Below are positions 1-12,400 of a DNA stretch of 64,000 nucleotides, in pieces. The position numbers and the translations under genes were made by a program. The notes beneath the pieces are model-generated. The model was given only the letters and a program-made list of their open reading frames with translations. It did no database searches and had not been told where the DNA came from. Source of the DNA: Rhytidiadelphus loreus. Lineage: Eukaryota > Streptophyta > Bryopsida > Hypnales > Hylocomiaceae. Where the stretch lies: assembly GCA_947034895.1 (NCBI GenBank), contig OX344761.1:82167839-82231838 (forward strand), read 5' to 3'. Position 1 is the first letter of the stretch; every line of letters begins with the position of its first letter.

Positions 1-211
1 TGTCCTCTTATGAAATGAAGTACAGTAAAAAAAGAATTCATATAGAAATATATTACCATATCAAAAGAAAAAAATAGAATATGTACCCAATTTCTTCATA
101 TAGGAAAATAGTCACAATTTCTTTTAAGAACTACATACTACTAGGCCATACTGACATTCAAAATTTGGACTCCTACTAATTTGAAGTTGTGTTTGGGGTT
201 GAAAAAATCAA

Positions 212-281
212 GAGGTCCACCAAACACCAAAAAAACAACCATCGGATCCGACGGATGTATCTTCACTATTTCAGGGACCAC
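212..281. repeat. About 70-bp imperfect palindrome, core TCGGATCCGA (member 1 of 6)
   Basis: The core at 242-251 is a perfect palindrome. Matching arms GGTCC (214-218) and GGACC (275-279) are symmetric about it. It lies in what should be the intron that follows the transposase exon ending at 471. Confidence 0.6.
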
Positions 282-470
282 CACAATTCGAATACTTTAA
301 AAAAAATTATCAACAAATTAACAAAAAAAGTAAGTGGTTTCTTTATATTTTGGCAACAACTGTAAATTATAGAAAATTACATGAAACAATATAGGTTTTG
401 GGTTGTATTCAAGAAATGCATCTCCTCAAATAAATATACTTGCAAACATTGAAATAATGAATTCACTCAC

Positions 471-2634
471 CATGTCCATGAAGCCTCCCCATTGCCGGTA
501 CCGAAAATGCCATAATTCTAGCCAATGGTCTAAGTGATGAAGCGATTCTTCATTTGCAGCTCCAGATGATAGCCACCAAGATCATATTGCAATGTATCGT
601 GTCTCTGCTTGGTCCATATTCTTGGAATCTTTGTACTGTTTACACAGAGAAATATGTTGATGTTGAAGTGCTTCTTTGATATACTTCTGGGTGTGTTTAT
701 GAAGAGAACTACTCCAGTGCAACAAACATGTTCTCTCACGATTAGCCATAACCTCATTGGCAGAGCCATTTCCGTAAACTATACGAACAGCGTTCCAATT
801 GGCCATGGCACTATCTGCCATGAATCCTTTAAAGTTTGGCTGAGGCACTCCATGTTGCTCCATGACAGCATTTAAACTCTTCCAAAACTGTACCTACACC
901 ACGGTATCTTCGGATTGCATATCACACATTGCAATGGTCATCACCTTTTTGTATTCGGCATCGTATACGTGGCAAGCCATTGTGGTCCAATCCTTCACGC
1001 GCTTCACGTGATCAAACATCAACCACGCATTCTGTAGATTCCCTCCTGGTTGCATGCGCTTCACGAGGTCCACTCCACTACCAGGTCCTTCCGTGAGCAT
1101 TTTAAAAATGTAAACCTTCTCCTTGCCTTGACCTGGAAAGACGTTGTCATGTATGAATTCGAACTTTGACTCCTTCTTCATTGTCATGATGTTGTCAATG
1201 ATCCCTCCTCGATTGTTTGAGCGAAATGACGAGATCACATTCCGAATACTTGGAGATGAAAGATATTGGAAGCGGTCCATCACTTCTTCCATTTCCTCCC
1301 CCTTCAACATCTTCTTCTCTCCTTCTCCGTTGTGAAATAGATGATTAGTCAGAAACTCTTTACTAGCAGATAGCACAATTGCTGAGTTTGTGGCCAACGG
1401 TGTTTTGGAAACTTGCTCTTCTATAAGTCCAAAGATTTGCTGTGTGGAATCTTTGTACATCCCCTTCGCAACCGGGTGGTTGGGCTCTCCGAAGTGAATA
1501 GCGGCCCTACTCATTTCGGGATTATCACCAAAACAGTAGTACATCCTACCATTACAAGCGCTAGCTAAGACAAGAAGGTGGTATCTTGCACACCTTGCAA
1601 ACTAGAGTTGAGTCTTTAGGAGGACTATTCCCAACTGCAAAAGGATATGATGTGAATCCGGTCCACTCAGTTTCATTCTTCTTGGATGTTCGACTTAAGT
1701 AATCACAGTAGGGGTTCACACAAGCAAGGTGGCCGGCACAGAGAGACTTACGGAACTTGAGATTGTCGGAGTTGCTAATGTTTGTAGTTACAAGCCTACA
1801 CCACGGGTGTCCATCATACCGTTTGTCCATTCCTTCCAAGCTCCTCGCCGCTGATGAAGATGAAGTAGATCGGCATGGTGGCAGTTCAAAGATGACATCA
1901 CCGTCAAAAACTACCGGAAGAAACGATACAAGATGGTGTTTCATGACAGTTAGATCCATTGTAGACAACTCATTTCTAGATCGACGCATGTTCGCTAGTT
2001 TTCGCAAACAATCCATTATGCTTACTTTGGTAGTTGGATATGCAAGCAACGGAGTACTAGACAATATAGATTGCCCCTGACTACTCAAAGGGCTGTCAGA
2101 TATAGAGTTCAATACAACCTTCTTTCCAATTGTAGTTCCAATAGAACATCCTGGATTTCTAAGAGTCAACTGAGGAGACTCTCCTTCGGATTCACTAGAT
2201 ATTTCTATGATTGGATCTAATTTCTCTATCTTCACAGCATGAAGGAATGAAGACTGAAGAATAACCGGAGAAGATGGAGGACCTGCACTAGGTGAAACAA
2301 GTTTTATTGCAGACGGCATATCTACTGTTGAATTCTCTGACTGCCGACTCCAAATCTCAGAGGAAACATTGAGCATGGGAAGAGGAAGGCCGTATGCTCT
2401 ATAGTTGCCAGGGGAAAGGTACCAGCTATGTCCTCCATCTTCCGCGGATTTCACAACAGACACAAATTCACTCACTTTTCCCGACTCCGACATCCTTTCT
2501 TCTTCAACATAGATAGAAGACTCTACAAATCTAAATCGGACGTACAAAAGATGACTGGAAACTCTAGCCTGACCCCCATCTTCTATTGGAAATAGAAGAG
2601 GTACCTCATGCCCATCTACCCGAATACAAGCCAT
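471..2634 (-). pseudogene. MULE-type transposase-like gene with WRKY/GCM1-like zinc finger, copy 1 (decayed)
   Basis: Read on the minus strand from ATG at 2634 (MACIRVDGHEVPLL). About 270 residues of unknown N-terminal sequence include an acidic Ser-rich SUMO-interaction-like motif (PIIEISSESEGE). A zinc-binding region follows: CVNPYCDY, then CKVCK, ending in a GxPNHPV segment, which resembles WRKY/GCM1-type fingers of MULE transposases. Next comes an RNase-H-like part (FDHVKRVK, GFMADSAMANWNAV, CLLHW) of MULE type. The exon ends at a good donor (GTGAGT, complement of 465-470). The gene is broken by a 4-bp TAGC duplication (gctagcta at 1560-1567) that shifts the frame, a TAG at 894-896 where copy 2 has Gln, and a TGA at 582-584. 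Exon 2, with the SWIM finger seen in copy 2, is not visible below 471 and may lie before the window. Family assignment is by motif only. Confidence 0.75.
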
Positions 2635-3402
2635 TTTGAGAAATCATACACGGAGCACTCAGAGAAGAGGTCTATCAATATTCCTATGCTTGGTATGAGC
2701 GCTCAATTGAACTTCTATACCCTAACACTGACCGTCACCGTCAAATCTACAGAATGACAATGTAGTTGCAGTAGTCCAACCGTTATTTTCATTTGTGTTT
2801 TGAAATGGAGCTTTCAAATCAGTGAAATCACTTTTCCGTCAAAAAAAAGCCGCCACCTCTCTCACTTACAGTACCATTATGTATCACAATATTCACTTAC
2901 CATGTATTATTATCCACGGCCGTCGAGGAATATAAAATTCCTGTAATATGCCGTCACTTCCAGTTAGTAATTTCTATCTCCACTACCCTTTACATTTTGT
3001 AAAGTATTCCTAAGCTTGCCTAGAAATCTGACAATTTTAGCCTTGTCTGCCGCCGCCTTCTAGGATCATTTTACATTCATTCCTTAGAAGAGATTTAAAT
3101 TCAATAAGGCCGCCTCTTGGACCCCATTTCCCATCGTGCGAGGTGTCAGACCTTGTTATAAATATGCGTCACCTGAATGTTTAATGTTCTCGGCGCACCA
3201 AGCCGACTTTCATCTTCCACGTTGCCAGAACCATTACGAACCTCTTCGACCACTGTTGTATAGTACGTCACATTGTAGGGTTCAAGACCATTCCTTCAAA
3301 CACTATAAAAGAAGGCATTTCAACTCATTAGATTCATTTGCTCGTTCAGTTTTAGTATGCACCGCAGTTGAGAGTGATTGTTTCTTTAGAGTCATCTTTC
3401 TT
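2635..3402. promoter_or_regulatory. Divergent intergenic promoter region with TATA box for the ParB-methyltransferase gene
   Basis: This is the only spacer between the minus-strand transposase start (2634) and the plus-strand gene start (3403). A canonical TATA box, TATAAAAG, lies at 3304-3311, about 90 bp before the plus-strand ATG. A second AT-rich candidate (TATAAATA) occurs near 3157-3164. The same head-to-head layout recurs at 24490-25236 in copy 2, so a shared bidirectional control region is plausible. That last point is inference. Confidence 0.45.
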
Positions 3403-6400
3403 ATGCTTGTAGAGGATTTTGTCACACCGGATCCTTGTAAGTTGGTTTCAAAGAGTAAGAGTAGGCGTAGGTCCTTGTATTTCTCAACGTCTAGAGAATT
3501 GAGGAGATCCAGAATGACCCGTGGAAAGAAACTGATGTCCAAGACAAGCCATTCCACCCAGGAGGATCTTTGCAAAGTGTTACGCTTTGATGTTGGAGGT
3601 ACCAACGAGGAGGACAATGTAGGCGTGCAGAACTTGGATGCGACAGAGGAGATGTCCATAGATACAACAGGTGGTCAACATCGAAGAGGACAACCAACCG
3701 ATGCAAATGTAAGTTACAGTTGCTTGGCACCATTTCTTTGTTTTCTTTGTGTTTGCATGATCACCATGATTTCATATGTTGAATGATTGCAAGGATCATA
3801 GACATCTCTTGATGCTCTTCTTGTGCTTGCAAAGTCTTTACAGTTCTTTGACTTCTATCTTCAATGTTTAAACATAGACTGGTACTTGTAATGCCTCTGA
3901 ATCATTTCTAGTTGAATGAAGCTTTATTTGAATGATGCACAAATGAATAGTTATAGACATTGAAGAAATGACAACAGTTCATGTTATAGTTTAGAAGCTC
4001 GGTAGTTGCCAAACAATTCAGAGAGAAGGAATTTCTTAGGTTTTATAGATATAGAGGCAATAGAAACATCAGTATAACACTGATAAAGCTACCCCTTTCT
4101 TCTAGGCTTTCTAGATTCAATCTTAGAGTACGAAGTTCAATGAAAAGGGTAGTTGTAGAAGCTAAAGTAATACCTCCATAAGACACCTGTGTCCAAAATT
4201 CTACACCTCCTCAAGTGTGTACTACCCGTACATGTGTTTTTTCATTGTATCAAACATGTTCAAGTAGTGTACATTTTAGGTGATGGGTTTTTGTAGTGCC
4301 CGTTGCATTATAACTTCATAAATTCCTAACTGATTCAAAAAATCATTAAACATGAAGAACAACTTGTATAGTTGTGTTAGGTTAGAATTCAACTTTCATT
4401 TTGGTTAGAACTGACTTAAAAATATTTAAATAACTCTCACCTCTTACCTTAGAATAATAACTCATACCTTATTTTAATAACTCTTACCTTATCACAGGGA
4501 AGGTAGCAAGCTTTACCTAATGCAACACCAGGCAAAGTGTGTTAAGTTTCCCACATTCTACTGGTCATGAAAGGGTAATATGAGGCATCATGTGGTAAAG
4601 TGCAAATTCAAGAAACATGTAAAACACAAACACGCAAAGTCTAGTATCTTTTCCACATAGTATTACATTTCCAAAAAGACCTTGGTTTTACCATGTGGTT
4701 CTTTGTTGAGGACATTATCCCATAAGCATTCTCTTTGGTGAGACTCCCATCAAGTAGAATACACAAGTTCCTCCACCTCCCAACCTTGAGCCATAATTCA
4801 TCTGTAAGAGATTAAATGTATGAATAGTTTAGGGTGTTAAATAGTATGTTTTGTATTGTACAATATTATTTGGTATAATGTATACTATACAGTATTATGT
4901 ATTACGGAATATACGATAATGTATAGAAGTATTGTTAGTCTCACCTGTTTGTATGTTGTAATTTGTCTCTGCTTTAACCCATTCCCATATCCCATTCCTT
5001 AAGGCAATTCATTATTAGAATACCATGAGATAATTGTCAGAATGCATCACCATGTGGTAATGGCCAAATTTTAACCGCATTAAATTTCCAACATATTCGG
5101 GGAAAAACGTGAAAATACTTTAATAAATCCCATATGGGAACAGAGTATACCTTCCTCGTGTATAACTGAACCCAGTGTCGCCCTCGAACGCACTTCACAT
5201 TCTGTTTCGTAGCCTCACGAATCAAAGTTCCTCCCGCTTCCAGAGCATTTTGTAGGAGTTCCGATTCGAAGTGATACTCGAGCTTTATAGAATCAGTGTC
5301 GAATTCATACATTCCTTTCACTACTAGAAAGGCATGTCCACAAGAACAGAAAATCAACTAATTTGTGTTATTTAGAGTAGTACAATGATCATTTTGATCA
5401 TATCTGTTGAAAAACAACAGAATGGCAAATACTTTCTGTTGTTTTGGATAGTTCAATGACCAAATCAACAAGTTTCTGTTGATTTGAATTTTTTTTGAAA
5501 TCTTTTTGGAATCTTTTTGAAATCTTTTTGAAATCTTTTTGGAATCTTTTGGAATCTTTTGGAATCTTCGGGAATTTTATGAGAATTTTCTAGATTCTTC
5601 ATGGAATCTTTTAGGAATTTAAATATAATGATTAAAAAAAATTTTGAACATGTGAAATTAGTGTTTTTTCAATTCAGCAGACTTCAGAGTCCATTTACTC
5701 ATATTAGAACACATTTTTTCACAAAACTTGTGACTAAGAAAAGTTGTAGATTTAAGCTATCTTTCACCTCCAAAAATCCGTTTGGGATTTAGATCCTCCA
5801 ATCAAAAGTTATAGATAAAAATCAGAGAGGGTAGTTATGAACATTTATTTAACATTGTCAAACATCCTCTCTGATTTCTGTTCATAACTTTTGATAGGAG
5901 GATCAAAATCACGAACAGATTTTTGGAGGTAAGAGATAGCTTAAATATACAACTTTTCTTAGTTACAAGTTTTGTGAAAAAATGTGTTCTAATATGAGTA
6001 AATGGACTCTGAATCCCGCTGAAAATATGGAATTATTTTTAAAAAAAATTTAATCATTCACAAATTGGTATTTTAAAAATTCAGTAGACTTCAGAGTCCA
6101 TTTTCACATAGTAAATCTACTTTTTTTCTTAAACTTAGAACTAAGAAAAGTTGGAAAACAAAATTAAATTTCATCTCCAAAAATCCGTTTGCAATTTCGA
6201 TTTTCCAATAAGAAGTTATGGGCAAAATTCAGAGAGGGCCATTTTCTTTTCACTTTTTAACACCCTCTCTGATTTTTGTCCATAACTTCTTATTAAAAAA
6301 TCTAAATCAAAAACGGATTTTTGGAGATGAAAGATAACTTTATTTTTCAACTTTTCTTAGTTCTAAGATTTTAAGAAAAAGTCAATTTACTATGTGAAAA

Positions 6401-9400
6401 TTAGCCCTAAAGTCTGCTGACTTCACAAAGCACATAAAAAATTACTTAGAAAGAATTGAAATGCATTTTTTTTACTATCTAAGACATGCAAATTCAAAGG
6501 TGGCTTAGTGGATGAAACCTTGGAATTTAATTCCAAGGTAGGGGGTTCGAATCCCCCCGAAGGCAAGGTGCCCGTGGCTGCCTAGTTGGCAGTGCCACGA
6601 GGCATTAATTATTTTTTTAATTTAAAATTTAAAAAATTTAAAAAAAAAATTGAATTATTTAATTTTCTTATTTGTCCGAAACAACAAAAAAACAAACAGA
6701 TTTCAGTTAGATTTTGTCCGAAACAACAATCCGTAAATGACTGAACTAACAACAGTTTTCGGTTGAATTTTAGTTCTTTTGGTCATATCCTTTCTAGTAG
6801 TGTTTAAACAATTAATTCTTCCGCTGCGATTGCGGATCTCTGCTCTTTCTTGTTTTCGAATCTGAGCGTAGATTCTTCTCGCCCTGTTGTACGTGTCCGA
6901 CTGGAGGGGGAAACATTCAAACAGACGTTTGAATTTTCCAAAATGATGGTCTGGCCGCAGACAGAACGCGAGGCGGGAATCTCGAAGAGGCAGGGTCTAG
7001 AGTGAATCCTGGAGCTTCGTAAATTAGAAATCGGCCGTCTTACCGTTTTGAACTTCAAAAAAATCTCGGTGGCGCGCTGTGCCGAAAAATCTCGGTGGCG
7101 CTCTGTACATGCCGAAGATTGGATGGCTCCCGTGATTTCTATGATTTCCCAAAATCCGCTAGCTAGCTAATTTTAGAATTAAGTACATGACATGGAGTCC
7201 AATGGCTCACCGAACCGGCAGCAAGGACTTGATTCATTCCCGAAATCATTCTGTACTACAATTGCGTGACCGTGAGTTCGGAACATGTTTGAATGTTCTC
7301 GACACTCTAGTTGCAAGTTCTGAACAGAGAAGATTTTCCCGATACTATTGTCTTTGTGCAGATGGACAGCATGGTCCGGACGACTCGGAGCCGTGCGCGC
7401 GAGGGAGGAAGTTCACAGCCAGAAAGTAGCGACAGCAGAGGTGGCTGTCGTGGGAAGAAGGTATTTTATTTTTGGTTCTTCAAAGTTCTATTTCAACGAG
7501 GCCTTGTAATTTGTGAAGTTGTTCCATTCCCAGAATATTTTGAGATTGAAAATCACAGCGTGCTTGGTACTCCAGACTTCTTGCCAAGGGATCTTAGTAG
7601 CTTCCGTAGCTAGTCGAATGGACCGACTGATATCAGAAACAGATTCCAGTGTCCTTGCCGAAATGAGCAGTCCTTTGTAGAGGTTGAGGTTTCCAGGTTT
7701 TGGTTTCGCATTGGTTTCGTCCAACCAAATGCTAAATGGACCGACTGATTTCAGGTTTTGGTTTCGCACTGGTTTTGCATTTGGACTGATTTCAGGTTTC
7801 GCATTTGGTTTCGCGACAGTTGAGCTATCCGGGTCTTGGTTTCCGTTTTGCATCGATTTTCAAAGCGGGGGGGTGCCGCTGAGGCCTCCGATGCCACCGT
7901 CGGATCCGACTGTCCAGCAGCAGCAGTCCGCGGGACCCCTCGTTTCTTGACCAGCGTGCTCCTCATCCTCGTTTCTTGACCAGCATGCTCCCGATCCTCG
8001 TTTCTTGATCAGCGTGCTTCCGATCCTCGTTTCATGACCAGCGTGCTCCCGATCCTCGTTTCTTGACCAGCGTGCTCCGGTCCTCGTTTCTTGACCACCG
8101 TGCTCTTGATCCTCGTTTCTTGACCAGCGTGCTCCTGATCCTCCGTTTCGCATCGATTTTCAAAGCGGGGGGTGCCGCTGAGGCCTCCGGTGCCACTGTC
8201 AGATCCGACTGTCCAACAACAGCAATCCGCGGGACCCCTCGTTTCTTGACCAGCGTGCTCCCGACCAATTTCCGTAGCTTTCGGCCGGCTGGTCTTGTCG
8301 ATGCCCCCACATCAAGTCTTTTCTGTTGTTAGTTCTGGGTTCATTCCTTTGATAGATCCCTTGCTCATGCCCTTGACCTACATTTTGAATATGTCGAGTT
8401 TTTTTATCAACATACGTGATTTCTGTTGCAAGACCTTCTGTTTTTTTGAATAACTTTGGAAAATTGGGGGTATTGCTAGTAGTTTCCGGGTGACCATCGG
8501 ATCCGACGATCAATAAAAGTTTATCTGGTTGACCCTTAAGAAATCATATCTTCTTTCTCCTTTTAATTTTAGTTGCAGGCATTCATTTAAATTTTTGTCC
8601 CCTCCATTTCATTGACCCCTACAGTTCAATAGCAGTATTTTGGTTTAATACCCTTTTTTTTATGTTGGATGCTTAGAAAACAAATGATTAATAAATTGGA
8701 AGCAATTGACAAGTGAACTACTCACATAGTTGTGTCTTTTTTAATGAAGAAGGATCATCATTAACAAATAATTTCTCATACAATTAGCTAATTAGGTGGA
8801 GACCTCTTAGTCTCATATTGTGCATGTTAAATTCTAAAGGGGGGCCAGTGAATAGAGACTTCTCCATCGTCGGATCCGACAATCACTTATATTCAATCTT
8901 CTTATCCCCCCACAATTGAGTTAAATTTAGAGGAAATAATTTTATCTTTTTTGCTTCTAGTGAAAATTTTGAACGAGTATTGCTTTGTAACTCAAGTTGT
9001 CATCAGTTTATTATTTCAAAGTTATATTTAGATTTATTCTAAAGTTCCCAACATATTAATGCAATAAAATCAGTTTAGTTCTTCAAAGTTCAGCTTAAAT
9101 TTTATTGTAAACTCCATGCATTGTGGAAGCTTCATTATAAACATATTTTTTTGGAAATTTTGTGTCTCTTTGCTCTTGTACAATTAGGATCGTCTAACTG
9201 AAATTGAGTTTATGGAATGTGATGTTTTGACAATAGGGAGGACGAAGAGGCAGTAGTTCAGTACCCGATCTTCAACTTGAAAGTTTGCCCACTTCTCATG
9301 GAGAAGGTCCTTCTGAGCCATTCACACCGGTAAATACACCCATGGACGTCTCCAGTGATGCAAAAGAGTTTGAAGCTGAGAAGGAGGACGTGGTAAGTTT

Positions 9401-12400
9401 TGATGACGTCATGGATGCTGCAGACCGAGCAGTGGATGCCTTTGAGACCTCGGTATTGAGTCGTGTTAGTGACACTGGGGCGCGTAGACGTCGTGAGCGT
9501 TTGGCTAGAATCATGATGGTGGCTCAGGATAGGAATAGGCCGATTAGGTTTATGTCTCCTGAGACTGAGTACAGTTCAGATAGTGAAATTTCCATCACTA
9601 TAGATGGTCCAGCAATGCAGGACATCTCTCAAGGTGATTGTAGCACAATTCAAGGTAGACAGGAGGTTGTCATCATTCATCTTAGTTCAGACTCGGAGGT
9701 GGATGTTGACATCGACTGATCCATCATTGTGGAAATTTTTGTGCGGAAAGTGATGTGGAACTTTGGTTGTCTAATACACATAGTGTTTGACTTGTTTTCA
9801 TTCCCATAATGGTTAAATCTTACTTTGTTGTTACATTTGGAGCCCTTGAGTAATTGATGAAAATTATAGATGCGTGCATTTCATTTTTTCATTAGATTCT
9901 GCTATTTCAAGTCTGTGACTATTAATTTGTTCTTTCTTGTATTGGCAGATGCATCTCCTTCCATTTTATCACAAGATGAGACCATCCTTGAGACCCAAGT
10001 CAACGATGACACCCCTCAACCGGACATTGGTTGTGAAGATGAAGGGGAGTTCGTGGAAGACGAGGTGGAGATAGATGTCTTGGAAGAAGAAGATAAAGAC
10101 TTGGATGAGGACGAATTACGGTCTTATCACAAGGTAGATGCGGTGAGGACCATTGCATCTTTGAGGATGAAGCCAGAGCATCTCTTTCGAATGCGGATCC
10201 CACTTTGTCGAATGGTGGCCATGCCTATGGTAAGACCGACGCTTGCTTGTGACTTGAAATTGCTTGAGATGGAGTTTAACAAAAGATACCGAGATGGAGC
10301 TGCAGTTTTTTATGTGACAACAACCAACGAAGCTGGAGAGGGTTCAACATTCACTGAGGAGGAGATGGAGGGTTGGGATCCGTTGTGGAAGAAGAGGAAT
10401 GACATCTTTAATGCCGAGGTAGAGGCCGTGCCTGAGTTGAGGTTTTTGAAAAACCTCAAGTTCTTTGTTTGTGATGGCAACCACAGGCTTCTTTCTTGGA
10501 TGAGTTATATAACCCGGAAACACTCAAAGGATTGGGACTGGCATTCCTCCATGGACTCCATTCTATTGGATACCAAAGGGAAAACAGAGTTGGTCATGCA
10601 CGTCATGCATGACATAAACAAGTGAGTAATTCATGCAATCTTTGTAGTACGGCATTTCATTTGATTTTTATTTGGGAACATTTTAGGTGCAGTTGTAAGC
10701 ATTTTAATAAATTGTTTCCTTGAAATATAAGTCCACCAAGGGTTCACATGTGAAAACGAATCTGGTCCATACTTTATATCGCATTCAAAAGTATGGACTT
10801 CTTCCCATCGAGCGATTCAACGAGATGTTGAGGCCGTCGGAACTCAAACGTTGTGGGGCACCTAAATCAAAGAGGACATGGTATTCTATGCCCCTTGAGG
10901 TCTTTACAACTTTCCTTTTTCGGGTGAGAAATTTCTTGCATCTTATTGTTTTTATTTATTTTGGGGTCTATTTGAATTCAATTATTTCTTTACATTTTGA
11001 CTTAAATTTTTTTTTTTTAATTTAAATTTTTTTAATTTTTATTTATTCTTTTTATTGGATTTGTGCAGCAAGAGATATCCCAAGCAATGGATGTTGCAGT
11101 TCGAAAATACAATGAGGTCACCCCTCAACAGGATAAGACTTCTGAGGGACTTGCACACGCAATGAGAGCTGGAGCAAAGGAGAAGACAGGGAAATTAAAT
11201 GTGAAGATGACAAAGTTGGTTACGGTGGCCAATCCGGCTCTTAAGCCCGATTTTTTGGCAGAGGTATGTTTCATCTATGAATTGTCATCAATGGCAGTAA
11301 TCTTTGAGGGACTATAAATTATAATCAATTTTGTGGATATCTGAGCAGGTGGAGAAACATTGGAACGCAAATGAGGTCCCTGAAATGACTCTAGAGAAAC
11401 TTCAAATGGTGGCCACTTGCAATACCACACCTTTCCACAAGACGAAGTTTCTAAAGTGGTGGAACTCCTCGATGCCATCATGCGATGCTAGACGTCTTCC
11501 ACCGAGACCTGTATCAGAGCTCCTATTGGGCCCTTTCTTGAATAGATGCGTGTGGTATGCTAGGGTATGTGTTCATTCCAAAGTTATTTGATTTTCAGAA
11601 CTTATGAGTTTTAAAAAAAAATGTGTATCCTATTAATTCCAGTACCACAATGTATATTTTTTGGAATGAATAAGTTCTCGGATTTTGAAGATTGAAGACG
11701 CAGCCGTTGAATACTTTGAGGATGTCGTCAAGCAAGACAACATCAACATCAACATGAGCGCTCAATTGCAACCCGAGACTTTGTCGGATTATTTAGAGGG
11801 GTGGAGGAGGAAGATCTGGGATCAAGGCTTTTTGGCACACCTTAGAGGAACAAACTACTTCAAGAAGAATGATAACTTCCTGACTTACGAAGGAGGGAAA
11901 CAAGCAGTGCGAAGGGTTCTATTCCGGTATGTCTCAACTACAATCAAAAAATGAGATCCATAATGCATAATAACTTTGCAGTTTCATATGTCTTTGTTTT
12001 TTTGTGAAGCATATTTAATAATTTCATTAAACTAGAATCATAATCCTGTTACAAAAATGGGGAGTCCCTAACGTACCTTTTCGAGCACTGTCGGATCCGA
12101 CGGTACTCGGAATGGTTCGTAAGGGACCCCCTTATTTTATCCCGTCTAAGTCCTAAAATGATTCTTTTTTGGGCCACTTCAAAGTTCTATGATGCTATAT
12201 TTCAACTTGAAGTTGTAATGGTAGTTGGGCCTTGGCTTGGTATGGTGTTATTAGTCTTTGATGAACATTGTGTTGTCTTATTTCTCAGATACTTCAAACA
12301 CGAGCTAGAGGCAAAAGGAGCAATTCAAAAGAAAGATTTGCCACCATTTCTCTCAAATTTTCTGGATCGTAGTTCCGCAGATTGTATGTACATGCCAAAT

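Larger units (their letters stand above)
5319..6802. mobile_element. CACTA-type non-autonomous DNA transposon
   Basis: The ends are perfect 14-bp inverted repeats, CACTACTAGAAAGG at 5319-5332 and its complement at 6789-6802. A 3-bp target duplication TTT flanks them (5316-5318 and 6803-6805). CACTACTAGAAA ends and 3-bp duplications are typical of CACTA/En-Spm elements. No transposase frame lies inside. The interior holds two long hairpins and a tRNA-related sequence. It sits in intron 1 of the ParB-methyltransferase gene. Confidence 0.85.
7846..8270. repeat. Duplicated module flanking a 30-bp minisatellite in intron 2
   Basis: A block of about 118 bp (from CATCGATTTTCAAAGCGGGG to the first CTCGTTTCTTGACCAGCGTG) occurs at about 7850-7965 and again at about 8150-8264. 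Between them lie about six copies of a near-30-bp unit containing CTCGTTTCTTGACCAGCGTG. Each block carries one of the GTCGGATCCGAC-type palindromes. Confidence 0.75.

Noticed and set aside
6494..6604. Functional suppressor tRNA.
   Set aside because: The acceptor stem cannot pair.
9870..9948. Separate start ATG for the ParB frame at 9870.
   Set aside because: The stretch is AT-rich and ends in a strong acceptor (TATTGGCAG), so it is intron. The exon starts at 9949.
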